64,000 nt of DNA. Source: Macrobrachium rosenbergii (lineage: Eukaryota > Arthropoda > Malacostraca > Decapoda > Palaemonidae). The translations under genes were made by a program, and so were the position numbers. Location of the stretch: the NCBI RefSeq assembly GCF_040412425.1, contig NC_089744.1:42809599-42873598 (forward strand). Direction: 5' to 3'. Below, in pieces: positions 22,854 through 33,635 of this stretch. The notes under the pieces were generated by a model that was given only the letters and a program-made list of their open reading frames with translations, searched no databases and had not been told where the DNA came from. Within the stretch, counting starts at the first letter, position 1; the number at the start of each line of letters is the position of its first letter.

Positions 22854-24412
22854 CTAACTGTTGTCCAACTCATTCTCAGAACAGTCACTGTGATTTTCAT
22901 TCACTTGACTAGTGACTGTGAATGGATTATTGCATCCATCTGTGTCTCCACATATACAATTGGGATGCCATCCGAACTTGCTGATGTCCACTGTTGGAGG
23001 GCCTTGCTGATCAGCTGCTTTCCATAATATCATTTGGAGATGTGCCCGTTGTACATGGAGCAGTAGATTGGCATCTGTAGGAGGCATGGCCATAATGCGC
23101 ACCGTTTTTCCATTCTTTCTTGTATATATCCTGTGGTGAACTGCATTCACTGAGGTGCCTGGAGGTTGGCCATATAGTGCTATGAAGAACTGCTGGCCTG
23201 TTTGCAACAGGTCATTTTCTGAGGGATCTATCTCTCCAAGTATCTCAGATAATCCTGGGAAATTTCCTGCCTGCAAGACATTTACAGCACTGACTTTTCC
23301 TTTGTTAAAAGGGTAAGACACAGTGTCACAACCACTTAGTGCATGCATTCCCAATAGCTGCAAACACTTGGGACCTAGCTTCTCACAGGTTGCATTGATG
23401 TCTACAATGTCGCCATTCCAACGTTCCATCTGAACTTTACATGTATGTTGTAGCTGAGTTTTCCAAACCCAGTAATTCAGCAGTACTAGAACATCAGTAA
23501 CATCACTGAGGATTCTTACTACCCTGTGGCACTCAGCTGCCTTCAATAAGTATGCAATCATTGTCACATCAGCCTCATCATGTGAAAAGAGACAGTCTTC
23601 TTGACTTTCTAGCGTTATTTTATCTCCCATGTTGAAAGAGGATAGTACCCATGACAGTTGCTTTTTGTTTCGTTTATTCTTCATAATAGTATCTTTGTTT
23701 GGGAGTAGACTACTGATAGTCAGGTTGTAGTTGGTGGTACCCTCATCACCACGTCGCATTTTCTCATATTCTTTGGCTGACAGATCGTGATACTTGTCAC
23801 TATCAAGAGAGTATAACGAGAGACGGTGCTTAATACTCTCAACAAGGATAGATGCATCAGCACCATGAGGCCAAGTAATGTGATAGAGCAGCTGCTGTGC
23901 ATCCACTATAATGATGCTTGGAGGCACTGGGCGTTGCTGTAGCACACCAAGACTTCTAGCAAGTACAGCTTTGGTGACCTTTCGCAAACAGCCATACTCA
24001 TCATTGAGCGAGGAAGGGACAGCACACAACTCATACTCAAAGATGTTTTCTAATTGCAGCTGACGCTGTTGACCTATCATAAGCAAGCGAAGGAATAGGG
24101 CTTCCATGTTAAAGACAGTCTTGTTACCAACTCTGATACCATGCTTTAACCGTTCCATTGTCTTAACGGGGCTGGAAAGTTTTGCATGAAATCCAGATGG
24201 TAGTGAATCACGAAATGAAGCTACCATCTTCTCTACAATCAATAATGCATCTTCAACATTGACTTCATTTGGAGGTACTTAGCCATTGACAATGTTATAC
24301 ATGACATCACACTCACTTTTTAGTGGGTGGGAATGCTTTACTATTTCTGTAGCAATTCTCTCACGATCATCAGCATCAAGCTTTGGCCTCTTTTCACCTT
24401 CCTCTTTGTGCT
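22854..24412 (-). pseudogene. Unrecognised SGCDT-motif protein, main part
   Basis: A 462-residue open frame (24242-22854) is preceded in the same frame by about 55 further codons up to the BEL insertion point, interrupted by one TAA at 24279-24281. Motifs seen: S-H-D-E-A-D (23562-23585), I-L-S-D-x-T-D-V-L-V-L-L (about 23482-23520), L-L-G-M-H-A-L-S-G-C-D-T (about 23320-23360) and a C-terminal C-I-C-G-D-T-D-G-C. Conserved acidic residues in this order recall PIN/FEN-type nuclease folds, but that is inference. I recall similar uncharacterised proteins in many copies in marine invertebrates. The frame between this part and the N-terminal part at 31733 does not match directly across the insertion, so an indel predates or accompanies it. 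Confidence 0.6.
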
Positions 24413-24422
24413 TCATTGGTGT

Positions 24423-25434
24423 TGTCAAAAATTGCCATTTATTCCCCTTGAATAAAATTTCCTAGTTTTCTTGAATACTTATTTTTGATGTATTTCCCAG
24501 TTTCTATGAAAAATACGTTGATGTGATTGTTTTGCTCCACAGAAGAAGTTTTTTATTATATTAACTATAGCAATGAGTTTGTATAAATTAGTACATTAAT
24601 ATTTAAAGTAGTAAAACACCTTTTTCGCAGATTTTATCCATCTCTATAAAATTAAATGACGTCTGATTGCAGTGTTGTCAAACTTCTTCTTGTGGAGAAT
24701 GTATATGTTATTTTCTTGATGTAAGGGCACATGCCAGTAGTTTAAGCTTGCCTTCTGGACGAAACCCTTTTTTTTTGTATGTTGGGTTACGATTAAACAA
24801 CTTAATGTTTGTGTTTTAGTTGATGGTTTGTTACGTAACCCTGTAGTTTTGTAGATGTGACAGCTGTGCTATCAATATACTCCTCCCGAGTTTTCTTCCA
24901 GGGTGGGAACATGAAGCTCTGCCTGTTTCGCAGCAAACTCAGAAAGGCAAGTTAGAGAAGAAGTTCTCGTAAAATCCAGCCCCATCACCTCGTGAACTGT
25001 CGTCGTCATTGCAGTAATTTCTTCATAAGAATATTCTGAAATCCTTTTTTTTTGGCTATTTATGTTTTCCTCTATCGAAGTAACGTAACGTTTTGTCAAT
25101 TTTTGCAGTAATATGTTTTTTTCTTGCTTCTTAATGTAACTTGGATGATTGTTGTGTCCTTTAAATATTAATTATATGTGTTAAACTTTTAAATGCGTAT
25201 TTGTGAACCCGTGTGGCATCACCCAAAAGAATTGGTGCAGGAAATATAGTTGATTGTTTCTCAACTGCACTTTGTTGGAAAGAATATAATGTTTCTTGAC
25301 TTCATGGTACATTTAAGTAAGTTAGTAAACTCCTCAGCACTGTAACTTGGTCTCATTCAAAGCTAGGGCAGGAGGGCTTAAGGTTGAATGAAATCGTACC
25401 GAATGTGGGCCTAAAACTTTAAAGTTTCACCACA
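24423..25434 (+). repeat. BEL/Pao left LTR
   Basis: Starts TGTCAAAAATT and ends CACCACA. It is nearly collinear with 30725-31753, but the two differ by many 1-7 base gaps, for example near 24685, 24715 and 25385. Confidence 0.92.
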
Positions 25435-25464
25435 TTCTTTGCTAGTTATAGTAGTACTTTGCTT

Positions 25465-25482
25465 TGGTCCTTCGAACGAACC
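25465..25482 (+). promoter_or_regulatory. Candidate tRNA primer-binding site of the BEL element
   Basis: TGGTCCTTCGAACGAACC lies 31 bases after the left LTR. It begins with TGG, complementary to a tRNA CCA end, and has a T-arm-like TTCGAA. The spacing is longer than usual, so this is tentative. Confidence 0.4.
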
Positions 25483-25624
25483 GGATGCCATAACGATTCA
25501 CAAAGGATTTTTTGGATGTTAAAGATAATTTACGATAAAGTTCACGTTGGTGATGGATGGCTATAAAGTCATTTTAGTGTAGCTGGCACGTGTCCAAAGT
25601 TATTTGGTGAGCAGGGTAAGGTAT

Positions 25625-25930
25625 TGAATTACTTGGAGTGTTTTGCCAAGTAATCTGTTGTTTATGGAACATTATTGTTCGTATTTAGTGATTACTCTGT
25701 AAAGAAATTCTTGTTGAATTTCGTAGCCATTTGAACTTAGGTTTTCGTGACTAGATTTATTTTGTGAAGTGATGATTACTTGAAGTGTTTTGCCAAGTAA
25801 TCTATTGTTTATGGAACATTATTGTTCGTATTTAGTGATTACTCTGTGAAGAAATTCTTGTTGAATTTCGTAGCTATTTTGAACTTAGGTTTTCGTGACC
25901 AGATGTATTTTGTGAAGTGATGAAGAGCAC
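25625..25930. repeat. About 138-bp tandem duplication in the BEL leader
   Basis: Two copies start near 25630 and 25768, each beginning ATTACTTG then GAGTGTTTTGCCAAGTAATCT or a close variant. They lie between the primer site and gag, in the untranslated leader. Confidence 0.85.
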
Positions 25931-26119
25931 GTGGTCAAATTATCTATCATTCAGTGAATGTTATTCGACCTATGAATAAGATTAGTTATATTTTCAATCA
26001 GGTTTAGATAATTTGCCATACATTTTTGATATTTGAGCAAGTTTCTTATTGATCCATTAACAAGAAAATGGATTCCAAGATTAGGTAGTTATTGAAGGGA
26101 AATTATTTCCTTACAAGAT

Positions 26120-27409
26120 TTGCTTGATGAGACAGATAACTGCATTGGTGATACTGATACACCAAAATCGACCCTTGTAATGTATGAACGTTGTCTTATT
26201 GAGGGTCTACGACGTTTTGAAGATAGTTGGTCACAGAATGTGACGATTATTTCACAGGATAGTGAATATGATAGTTTATGTAGAAGTTATAGAGCAATAA
26301 CTAGATGTGTAAGGAAAGCTATTGCTACTGCACAGAAAACTATGAGCGAGATTGACACGGGAGATATAAATCAACAGCCCGCTTTGCCTCCTCCTTCGGC
26401 TCCCATTAACCTCTCCCTCCCCTAAACTCCCAGCAATTAAGATACCTGAATTTAGCGGTGGGGAAGAACAATGGCTTGCATTTTGGGATATATTTAACAG
26501 TTTAGTTCACGATCGCATGGATATTTCCAATGTGATTAAGTTTTCTACCCTCAGAGCTAGTTTAAAGGATAACGCCTTTAAAGCCATAGAAGGTTTGCCT
26601 GTCACTAATGCTAATTATTCAGTAGCTATTCAGACCCTTAAGGAGAAGTATGATAATAAGGACAAATTGAAACGTAGACTTATGTCCAAGTTAACGCATT
26701 TAGTCCCTCCCAGTCATACAATAGAGGATTTGAACACGTTCAAATTGGAATATGAGAAGATTATCTTACAAATGAACACATTGAATTTAGATGTAGAGGC
26801 CATGAACCCCATTTTCTCTAGTATAATATGCGAGAAATTATCACCTGAAACACGTAAGGCTATAGCTAATAAACATAATAGTATGTCTCTTGATTTAAAG
26901 CAAATTTCCTCAGGTTTGAAATATGTTTGTGAATTAATGGAATTTTGTTACGAAGGTGAGAATTCTAATAAGAGAAAACGTGATCAGGTAACTATTCTAA
27001 AGTGATTCCCTCAAATGTGCAAAACGTGCAGAGAGCACAACAAAGTAACAGTAAGCCTAGTAATAGTAGTTCTTACCATAATTGTGTGTTTTGCTCATCG
27101 AACCATGCCTCTCGCGATTGTAAGACTTTCAAAACCATTGATAGTAAAAGGGACAGAGTTAAATATTTAAGATTGTGCTTTGCTTGCCTCAAAGGAGGTC
27201 ATTTATTCTCTGAATGTAGAAACAAACCGAAATGTAATATATGTGATGGACCTCATTACCCGATGATTTGTAAGAAAACAGAAAATCCTGTTAATCCTGC
27301 TCCACCAAAGTTGAGTGTAAATAGTACTAATGTTAGTAAGTCAAATGTTAATTCTGGGAAATCTCATAATGATTCTAAAGGTGCTGTAAGTAAAGGTGAT
27401 TCCCAGTAG
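26120..27409 (+). pseudogene. BEL/Pao gag, frameshifted
   Basis: Three consecutive open pieces in different frames: 26120-26425, 26427-27004 and 27002-27409. The middle piece is a helical gag domain of the type usually placed before A17 peptidase in Pao elements (I-P-E-F-S-G-G, then W near 26480). The last piece carries a C-x2-C-x4-H-x4-C zinc knuckle at 27176-27220 and two further cysteine clusters (C-V-F-C near 27090, C-N-I-C near 27236). It packages element RNA in family members. No in-frame ATG precedes the first piece, so the start is lost or shifted. Confidence 0.8.
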
Positions 27410-27419
27410 TTATGACTGC

Positions 27420-29017
27420 TTCTTTGGGTATTGATCATTCTCAGACTAATAAGAGTTCTGTTTCGACTGCTCTTCCTACTGCTAATGTAATTGTGTCAGG
27501 AATGGACATCGTTCCTTTGGGAGAGCACTCTTTGATTCTGGTGCACAAAGAACGTTTATTGCAAAGGAATTAGCTCATAAGCTTAGTCTACCGTCCATAG
27601 CAACAGTAGCCTTAAAGGTAAAACCATTTGGCAGTGATGCCATGGAAGTCAATTGTAATATAGTAAGAGTTGTGGTGAGACTAGGTAAGATTCGTACTGT
27701 CATTAATGCCATTGCATTCGATAGAGTTAATTCAGAATTTATTCTCCAGGTTTAAGTAAGTCAGCTGCGTTCTTGACGAGTAAAGGCATAAAATTAGCAG
27801 ATAATGATTTAAATTCAGATGAAGTGAATGGTATAGAATTGGTCATTGGAGCTGATTACTATGGAAAATTCATTCACAACAGTCAAATTTGCTCTGGAAT
27901 ACAGATATTGAATAGTTCTGGCGGTGCACTAATTTTTGGACCTCTTCCTAGTTGGTCTTATGACGATGTAGAATCTAATGAGATTACTACATCAAATGTA
28001 TGTTGTTCAAGAATAGAAGTAGAGGAAATCCCTATCAATTCTTGTTGTGAAGTTAGAAAATTATGGGATTTAGAAAGTGTTGGTATTCGTCAATCTGAAA
28101 TTAGTCCTGAAGAAAGAGAATCAGTTAAGTGTTTTAAGGATAAAGTAAAAAGGGTTGACAATAAGTATGAAGTGTCCTTACCATTTAAAGATGAAAATAG
28201 ACCGCCTGTCAACTATAGAATAGCCATTGGTCAATTAAATTCCTCGCTACATAGATTCGAATCTGACCCCTCCTTGTATGCTCATTATGATAAGATTATC
28301 AAAGATTACGTTCAGTCTGGGTTTATAGAATTAATTCCCTCAGACTCCCCTATTATAGGGCATTATTTACCCCACCATGCTGTATTGAAGGATTCAGAAA
28401 CAACTCCCATTCGAATAGTTTTTAATGCTTCTTCAAAGGCTAAAGGAGAACTTTCCCTAAATAATTGTTTATTAACTGGTCCTTCATTAACTACTAAACT
28501 TTTTGATACCCTGTTGAGTTTCCGTACAAACCCAGTAGCTGTGATTTCAGATATCAGTAAAGCCTTTTAAGGATAGGCATTTCACCTGACTGTCGTGATT
28601 ATTGCAGATTTCTATGGATAACTGATCCCTCCGATTTGAAGTCTACTGTAACTTACCGGTTTTGTGTAGTTTGTTTTGGAGCTACATGCTCCCCTTTCTC
28701 TCTTGCAGCAAACCCTTTTGCATCATTTATCTTTACATGATAATCCCCTTGCATCATCTCTGATGAAGAATTTCTATGTAGATAATTTTAGTAAAACTTA
28801 CAAGGATGTGTCAGTCTTGATGGATGAGTATCCAGTAATAAATGAGATTCTTGAAGATGCTAATATGCCTCTACAAGAATGGGTCAGTAATGATTCACAG
28901 TTTAACAGAACCATAGATGTTATCAAAGAAAGAGTGAACGTTTTGGGTTTAGAGTGGTATCTAACACAAGATGAGATGTCACTGAAGGAAGTAAATTGTA
29001 GTATAAAGGACCTTTAA
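27420..29017 (+). pseudogene. BEL/Pao A17-type protease and reverse transcriptase, frameshifted
   Basis: The protease shows F-D-S-G-A near 27531-27545, followed by F-I-A-K-E-L and a V-N-C-N-I strand. An open frame at 27773-28570 holds the spacer and the first part of reverse transcriptase, ending I-S-D-I-S-K-A-F with the first catalytic Asp. A small indel after 28567 changes frame. The next open piece (28676-29017) has F-Y-V-D-N-F at about 28772, the family's Y-V-D-x box. Peptidase A17 plus RT is diagnostic of BEL/Pao pol. Stops between pieces indicate a non-functional or mis-sequenced copy. Confidence 0.85.
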
Positions 29018-29050
29018 CCAAGCGAAAGGTTTTATCAGTAATAGCTCAGA

Positions 29051-30112
29051 ATGTTTGATCCTCTAGGATTATTGTCACCAATACAGGTGAGAGGTAAATA
29101 TTTTCTTAAATGTTTGTGGAGTAACTATGGGTGGGATGACCCTTTGCCAGAATCATTATGTTCAAGGTTTGATGAAATTTGCAAGTGTATTAGAAATGTA
29201 GAAAGTTTAAAGTTTCCTAGGTTTGTTGTACATCCTGAAGGTTCCCACTTACATGTATTTTGTGATGCCTCTAACAAGGCATATGGAGCTGCTGCCTATG
29301 TGATTGATTTCAAGAGAAGTGTAAGCAATTTACTGGTCAGTAAGTGTAAAGTTGCACCAAACCCTAAACAGACTATTCCGCGTTTGGAATTGACAGCCTT
29401 GTCCTTGGGTGCGAAACTTGCTGGAAGATTAATGCAGAATGATGATTTGAGATTGAGTTCTTGCACTCTCTGGAGTGACTCCATGGTTTCTATTTGTTGG
29501 GTGAAGAATAATAATAGTAAAATTCCCTATGTACGAAACAGAGTCACTGAAATTAATGAATTCAAGTTTCCTCTACGGTATACCCCCTCTAAGGATAATC
29601 CAGCTGATATTCTATCCAGAGGTAGTACTAGTAAAGATTTAGCGCAAAATTCCTTATGGTGGAATGGCCCTAAATGGCTTTTAACTGGTGATTATCCCCA
29701 ATCTTTAGCTACAGAAACTGTGCATGTTAATGAAATTCTTTCAGAACCTAAGTTTGTTAACCCTCCAACCCCATTAATTGACATCCCACGTTACAGTAAT
29801 TTAAGTAAGCTTAAACGTATCATGAGGTCAATATTGCTTTTTCTTAATAAATGCAGTAAAGGTTCTAAGTTTGTTGTTAACGAAATGAAAGCACTTGTCC
29901 TCCTTGAACAGAAGCAACATTTTTCTACTACCAGAATGTACCTCTGTGATAAGAATTCACATGGAGTGTCCATGGATATTAAGAATTTCTGTAATCAGTT
30001 GAACTTATTTGTTGATGAGGAAAATCTAATTAGGTCTCAGGGTCGCATGAAAACGCTTCCATGTCTTATGATACTCAGTGCCCAATGTTATTGCCTTCCA
30101 GAAGTTATTTAA
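29051..30112 (+). pseudogene. BEL/Pao RNase H region and connection domain
   Basis: A 353-residue open frame starts with M-F-D-P-L-G-L-L-S-P, a standard BEL motif after RT. Around 29250-29300 it has H-V-F-C-D-A-S-N-K-A-Y-G-A-A, the RNase H first Asp. L-E-L-T-A-L (about 29390) supplies the Glu, L-W-S-D-S (about 29470) the next Asp, and N-P-A-D-I-L-S-R-G (about 29600) the last Asp. The N-terminal end of integrase follows in the next frame. Confidence 0.85.
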
Positions 30113-30578
30113 CAGTGTTGATAGTTGAACATTTGCATAGACATCATCACCATTGTGGTGTCAATTCTGTACTGGTATTGTTGAGAGAAACTTTTGGGTA
30201 CCTAAAGCACGACAAGTTATCAAATCAATTCTATCAAAGTGTGTTTTGTGTCAGAAGTTAACCAAGAAACGGTTGTGTTTGCCTCCTCCTCCACCATTAC
30301 CCACAGAAAGAGTGAGATATGATAGATCTTTCCAATCAGTAGGAGTTGATTATACTGGTGCTATTAATGTTTTTGATCATGAGACTGGCTTGGAGGAGAA
30401 GGTCTTTATATGTCTATTTACCTGTACTACGAGCAGGGCAGTTCATTTTGAATTGACTCATTCCATGACTGCTTCCGATTTCCTACTGGCTTTTCGACGC
30501 TTTGTAGCATATCATTCTCTGCCGAGTCTGATTATATCTGACAATGGTAGGAATTTTGTTGATTTAATAATTTCCTGA
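30100..30578 (+). pseudogene. BEL/Pao integrase, 3'-truncated
   Basis: The zinc-binding part has histidine pairs near 30130-30155 and C-V-L-C-Q-K at about 30240. The catalytic domain has V-G-V-D-Y-T-G (first Asp, about 30345) and I-I-S-D-N-G (second Asp, about 30540). The third acidic residue and C-terminal chromatin-binding part are missing: only about 145 bases separate the stop from the right LTR. This copy could not integrate on its own. Confidence 0.82.
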
Positions 30579-30724
30579 AGGAAATTATGGATGTACTCTA
30601 AAATGTATATTTGATTTAAATTTTTATGTGTTAAGATGGTCACAGCTGCATAGCGTTATTCAATTGAATTCTGCTCCTGGGTGCAGTTATGATTACTTCC
30701 TAATTATGATTCTTCTTGGGAGAA

Positions 30725-31753
30725 TGTCAAAAATTGCCATTTATTCCCCTTGAATAAAATTTCCTAGTTTTCTTGAATACTTATTTTTGATGTATTTCCC
30801 AGACTTTTCTATGAAAAATACGTTGATGTGATTGTTTTGCTCCACAGAAGAAGTTTTTATTATATTAACTATAGCAATGAGTTTGTATAAATTAGTACAT
30901 TAATATTTAAAGTAGTCAAAACACCTTTTTTAGAGAACAATTTTATCCATCTCTATAAAATTAAATGACGTCTGATTGCAGTGTTGTCAAACTTCTTCCT
31001 TGGAAAGAATGTATATAGTTATTTTCTTGATGTGAAAGTTGGGCACATGCCAGTAGTTTAAGCTTGCCTTCTGGGGAAACCCTTTTTTTTTTTGTATGTT
31101 GGGTTACGATTAAACAACTTAATGTTTGTGTTTTAGTTGATGGTTTGTTATGTAACCTGTAGTTTTGTAGATGTGACAGCTGTAAAACTATCCAATGATA
31201 CTCCTCCCGAGTTTTCTTCCAGGTGGGAACATGAAGCTCTGCCTGTTTTCTCAGCAAGCCAGAAAGGCAAGTTAGAGAAGAAGTTACTAAAATCCAGCCC
31301 CATCACCTCGTGAACTGTCGTCGTCATTGCAGTAATTTCTTCATGGATGAATATTCAAAATCCCCCTTTTTTGGCTATTTATGTTTTCCTCTATCACAGT
31401 AACGTAACGTTTTGTCAATTTTTGCAGTAATATGTTTTTTTTCTTGCTTAATTAATGTAACTTGGATGATTGTTGTGTCCTTTAAATATTAATTATATGT
31501 GTTAAACTTTTTAAATGCGTATTTTTGAATGTGTGGCATCACCCAAAAAGAATTGGTGCATGAAATATAGTTGATTGTTTCTCAACTGCACTTTGTTGGA
31601 AAGAATATAATGTTTCTTGACTTCATGGTACATTTAAGTAAGTTAGTAAACTCCTCAGCACTGTTTTGGTCTCATTCAAAGCTAGGGCAGGAATTAAGGT
31701 TGAATGAAATCTGATTACCGAATGTGGGCCTAAAACTTTAAAGTTTCACCACA
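30725..31753 (+). repeat. BEL/Pao right LTR
   Basis: Direct repeat of 24423-25434. A short purine-rich stretch (TTGGGAGAA) immediately precedes it and may be the polypurine tract. Confidence 0.92.
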
Positions 31754-31985
31754 GGTGTTATTTGCTTTGCAGACTTGGCCCATGTACAAGTTTTCCATGG
31801 CATCTGAGAGGTAGGCAGAGATAGGGAATGAATCGATCCATTCAGTAATCAGCTCAGGTGACAGTGTCATACCTCTCATACCACCTTTTCCTATTTTGAT
31901 AGCAGTTTGTTCACCAAACTGATCACTTGACACAGAGTTCCAAACACCTTCATGATGACATTTTTGGGTACCGTAAAGAAGGGTA
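31733..31985 (-). pseudogene. Unrecognised SGCDT-motif protein, N-terminal fragment beyond the BEL insertion
   Basis: Open reading on the minus strand from about 31985 down to the BEL right LTR at 31753. It includes Y-G-T-Q-K-C-H-H-E-G-V-W and G-E-Q-T-A-I-K-I-G-K-G-G. It ends exactly at the target duplication GGTGT (31754-31758), whose partner is at 24418-24422 beside the main part. Stops precede it at about 31990. It is the displaced upstream portion of the same gene. Confidence 0.55.
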
Positions 31986-32168
31986 GGCTATTATCGTCAG
32001 TTTAACGTCTGGCGTGTATTATCGTCACCTATCAAAATATTAACGAAATCAAACAATATAAAATAAAAGCCTCAAAAGTTTGCCTTCCTTTGACAACTAT
32101 TATATACTTTATATAAAAAGTATGTTACGCCTGATTGGACGATAATAAACGCAGGTCGATAATACCCT
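31981..32168. mobile_element. Small inverted-repeat element (about 190 bp)
   Basis: The left arm has GGGTAGGCTATTATCG and a second TATTATCGTC about 20 bases on. The right arm, inverted, has GAGGGTATTATCGACC and then TTATTATCGTCC. It lies between the N-terminal SGCDT fragment and the right inverted end of that unit, so it may be a subterminal part of that element rather than a separate MITE. Confidence 0.45.
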
Positions 32169-32234
32169 CATCGATGGTATCCCATATTGTATTTAGGCAT
32201 AATATATACCTGTGTTAAAAAATATTTAATGAGT

Positions 32235-32489
32235 TTATCATGTTCCTTGACCTTAAAAACATAGGTATAGACACATATCATTTATATTATCATGTATAGA
32301 AACAAAGATGTAGAAGAAACTAGATTTTTTAGTAATGGCGGCCATTATTTACATATAACACGAGTTTCCCAAAGTTGTCATGAGGACAACCAAGTTGAAA
32401 AACCTAAAAAACACCTTAGGAAAGCAAATCTATCAAGAAACCTTGTACTATAGAACATTCAAAGGTTACCCATTTTGGCAAATGGACTA
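32235..32489 (-). repeat. Right inverted terminal repeat of the SGCDT unit
   Basis: Inverted partner of 22340-22610. The similarity fades outward of 32489 and inward of about 32235. Confidence 0.72.
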
Positions 32490-32499
32490 TTGTGGATTA

Positions 32500-33290
32500 C
32501 ACAAAGTCGCTCGCATACATTACAATAAAAATGTTTTAAATAAAGCACCAAATGACCTTGACTTAGCTTTAAAGATAAGGCAAACTGGTTCTGGGTGCAC
32601 CATAAACAACTAAATAAATGTAAAGCTGAGATAAGAATACCTCCCTGCTTTAAAACTGAGAATAGTAAAACATACAAAATAAGCGTACAATTCATTATAA
32701 TTAGAGGTAATCGTTATATAGGCAAATGTACAGTTTAAATATTGCCACGTTTGGTAAAGAGAAACGTGTTACCTGTAACATCTAGAGTAAATTATAGTGA
32801 CATTTATGAATAATACTAGCGGATAAAGTAAGCAATGAAGTCGCCAAATGGTAGTCCGACAATGAACATTTAGCTGATTAGTTACCGTATAGGAAACAGG
32901 AATAAATTTCCTCAGAATCATGGTTAGAATATTTTATCTCTAGTTAAGAAATAGCACAAAATAAACTAAAACTACTCTTACAAGTTTTCATGTTTAGGAG
33001 ATTATAAATCATAACATAATAATTTCACACAAAAATAAAATGTTGGTTACTGGCTGGTGTAGGATATTTCTCTAGCTGGTTAATCCATCGACTTATGTTG
33101 AAGAAGTGGCACCTATGTAAAAGGCGTGGCACCACTGTAACGATCTTTTCAACTCTTCGAAAGTATTATTAACGACTTTGGTTTTACAATCGCATAATTG
33201 TATGTTGTACATGGTGATAAATTTTAATATATATGTCAAATATGTACTAATAAAGATTTTTATTTCTTCCTGATAGGTGAATTAATCTCA
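32500..33290. other. Non-coding AT-rich spacer
   Basis: No convincing gene, repeat pair or motif was seen outside the SGCDT unit up to the candidate promoter. Confidence 0.4.
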
Positions 33291-33295
33291 GTCAC

Positions 33296-33305
33296 CTATA
33301 TAAAA
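33296..33305 (+). promoter_or_regulatory. Candidate TATA box
   Basis: TATATAAAAG fits the metazoan TATA consensus. It is followed after about 30 bases by GC-richer sequence and then by two exon-like pieces with good donors (CAGAAG|GTAATT near 33446 and GAG|GTAAGT at 33635). No downstream coding exon was identified, so promoter activity is inference. Confidence 0.3.
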
Positions 33306-33599
33306 GAGAGCGATGTGATCTGAGCCCCTCCCATGCCCGAACTCGGAGTAGTTATTTGTTTACATCGTCAGCTGGGGCACGAAGACTAGTATTCAATCTT
33401 TTCACCAATTTGCTTTAAGCTCCACCAAGAGTTGGTCTCAGAAGGTAATTACTAAAACATTTTGTAATGATGTTTTCATGTCGATATCGAATATATTTTT
33501 TTCTTTTACCCCCTATTGGGTCACAGTCTTTTCCAAGATGTCTTCGTGGTGTAGTCCTAAGCTTTACTCAACTTAGGCTAACTCAAGTGAAGTGTAACC

Positions 33600-33635
33600 A
33601 TGGCTAAACAGTTCATCGGTATACTGGTCATTGAG
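33600..33635 (+). CDS. Candidate first coding exon (12 residues) of an unknown gene
   Basis: ATG at 33600 opens M-A-K-Q-F-I-G-I-L-V-I-E and runs into a strong GAG|GTAAGT donor. A TATA-like box lies 300 bases upstream. No downstream exon could be joined with confidence in the window, so this may be a fragment of a gene whose remainder was displaced by repeats, or chance. Confidence 0.22.

Larger units (their letters stand above)
24423..31753 (+). mobile_element. BEL/Pao LTR retrotransposon with both LTRs and 5-bp target duplication
   Basis: Long terminal repeats of 1012 and 1029 bp begin TGTCAAAAATTG and end TTTCACCACA. GGTGT lies immediately outside each end (24418-24422 and 31754-31758), a 5-bp duplication usual for BEL/Pao. 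The internal order is gag, DSGA protease, reverse transcriptase with YVDN, RNase H, then a cut-off integrase. Reading frames change several times, and the 3' part of integrase is deleted. It is inserted in the minus-strand SGCDT gene. Confidence 0.93.
22340..32489 (-). mobile_element. Putative TIR DNA transposon encoding an unrecognised SGCDT-motif protein, split by a BEL element
   Basis: The left end starts TAGTCCATTTGCC and the right end finishes GGCAAATGGACTA, a perfect 13-bp inversion. Imperfect inverted similarity then extends about 270 bp inward on each side. TTG lies immediately outside both ends (22337-22339 and 32490-32492), a possible 3-bp target duplication. Without the BEL insertion and one 5-bp duplication, the unit is about 2.8 kb and holds one minus-strand protein gene in two parts. 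No classical DDE motif was recognised. The alternative is two unrelated inverted copies of a repeat that happen to bracket a gene. Confidence 0.6.
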
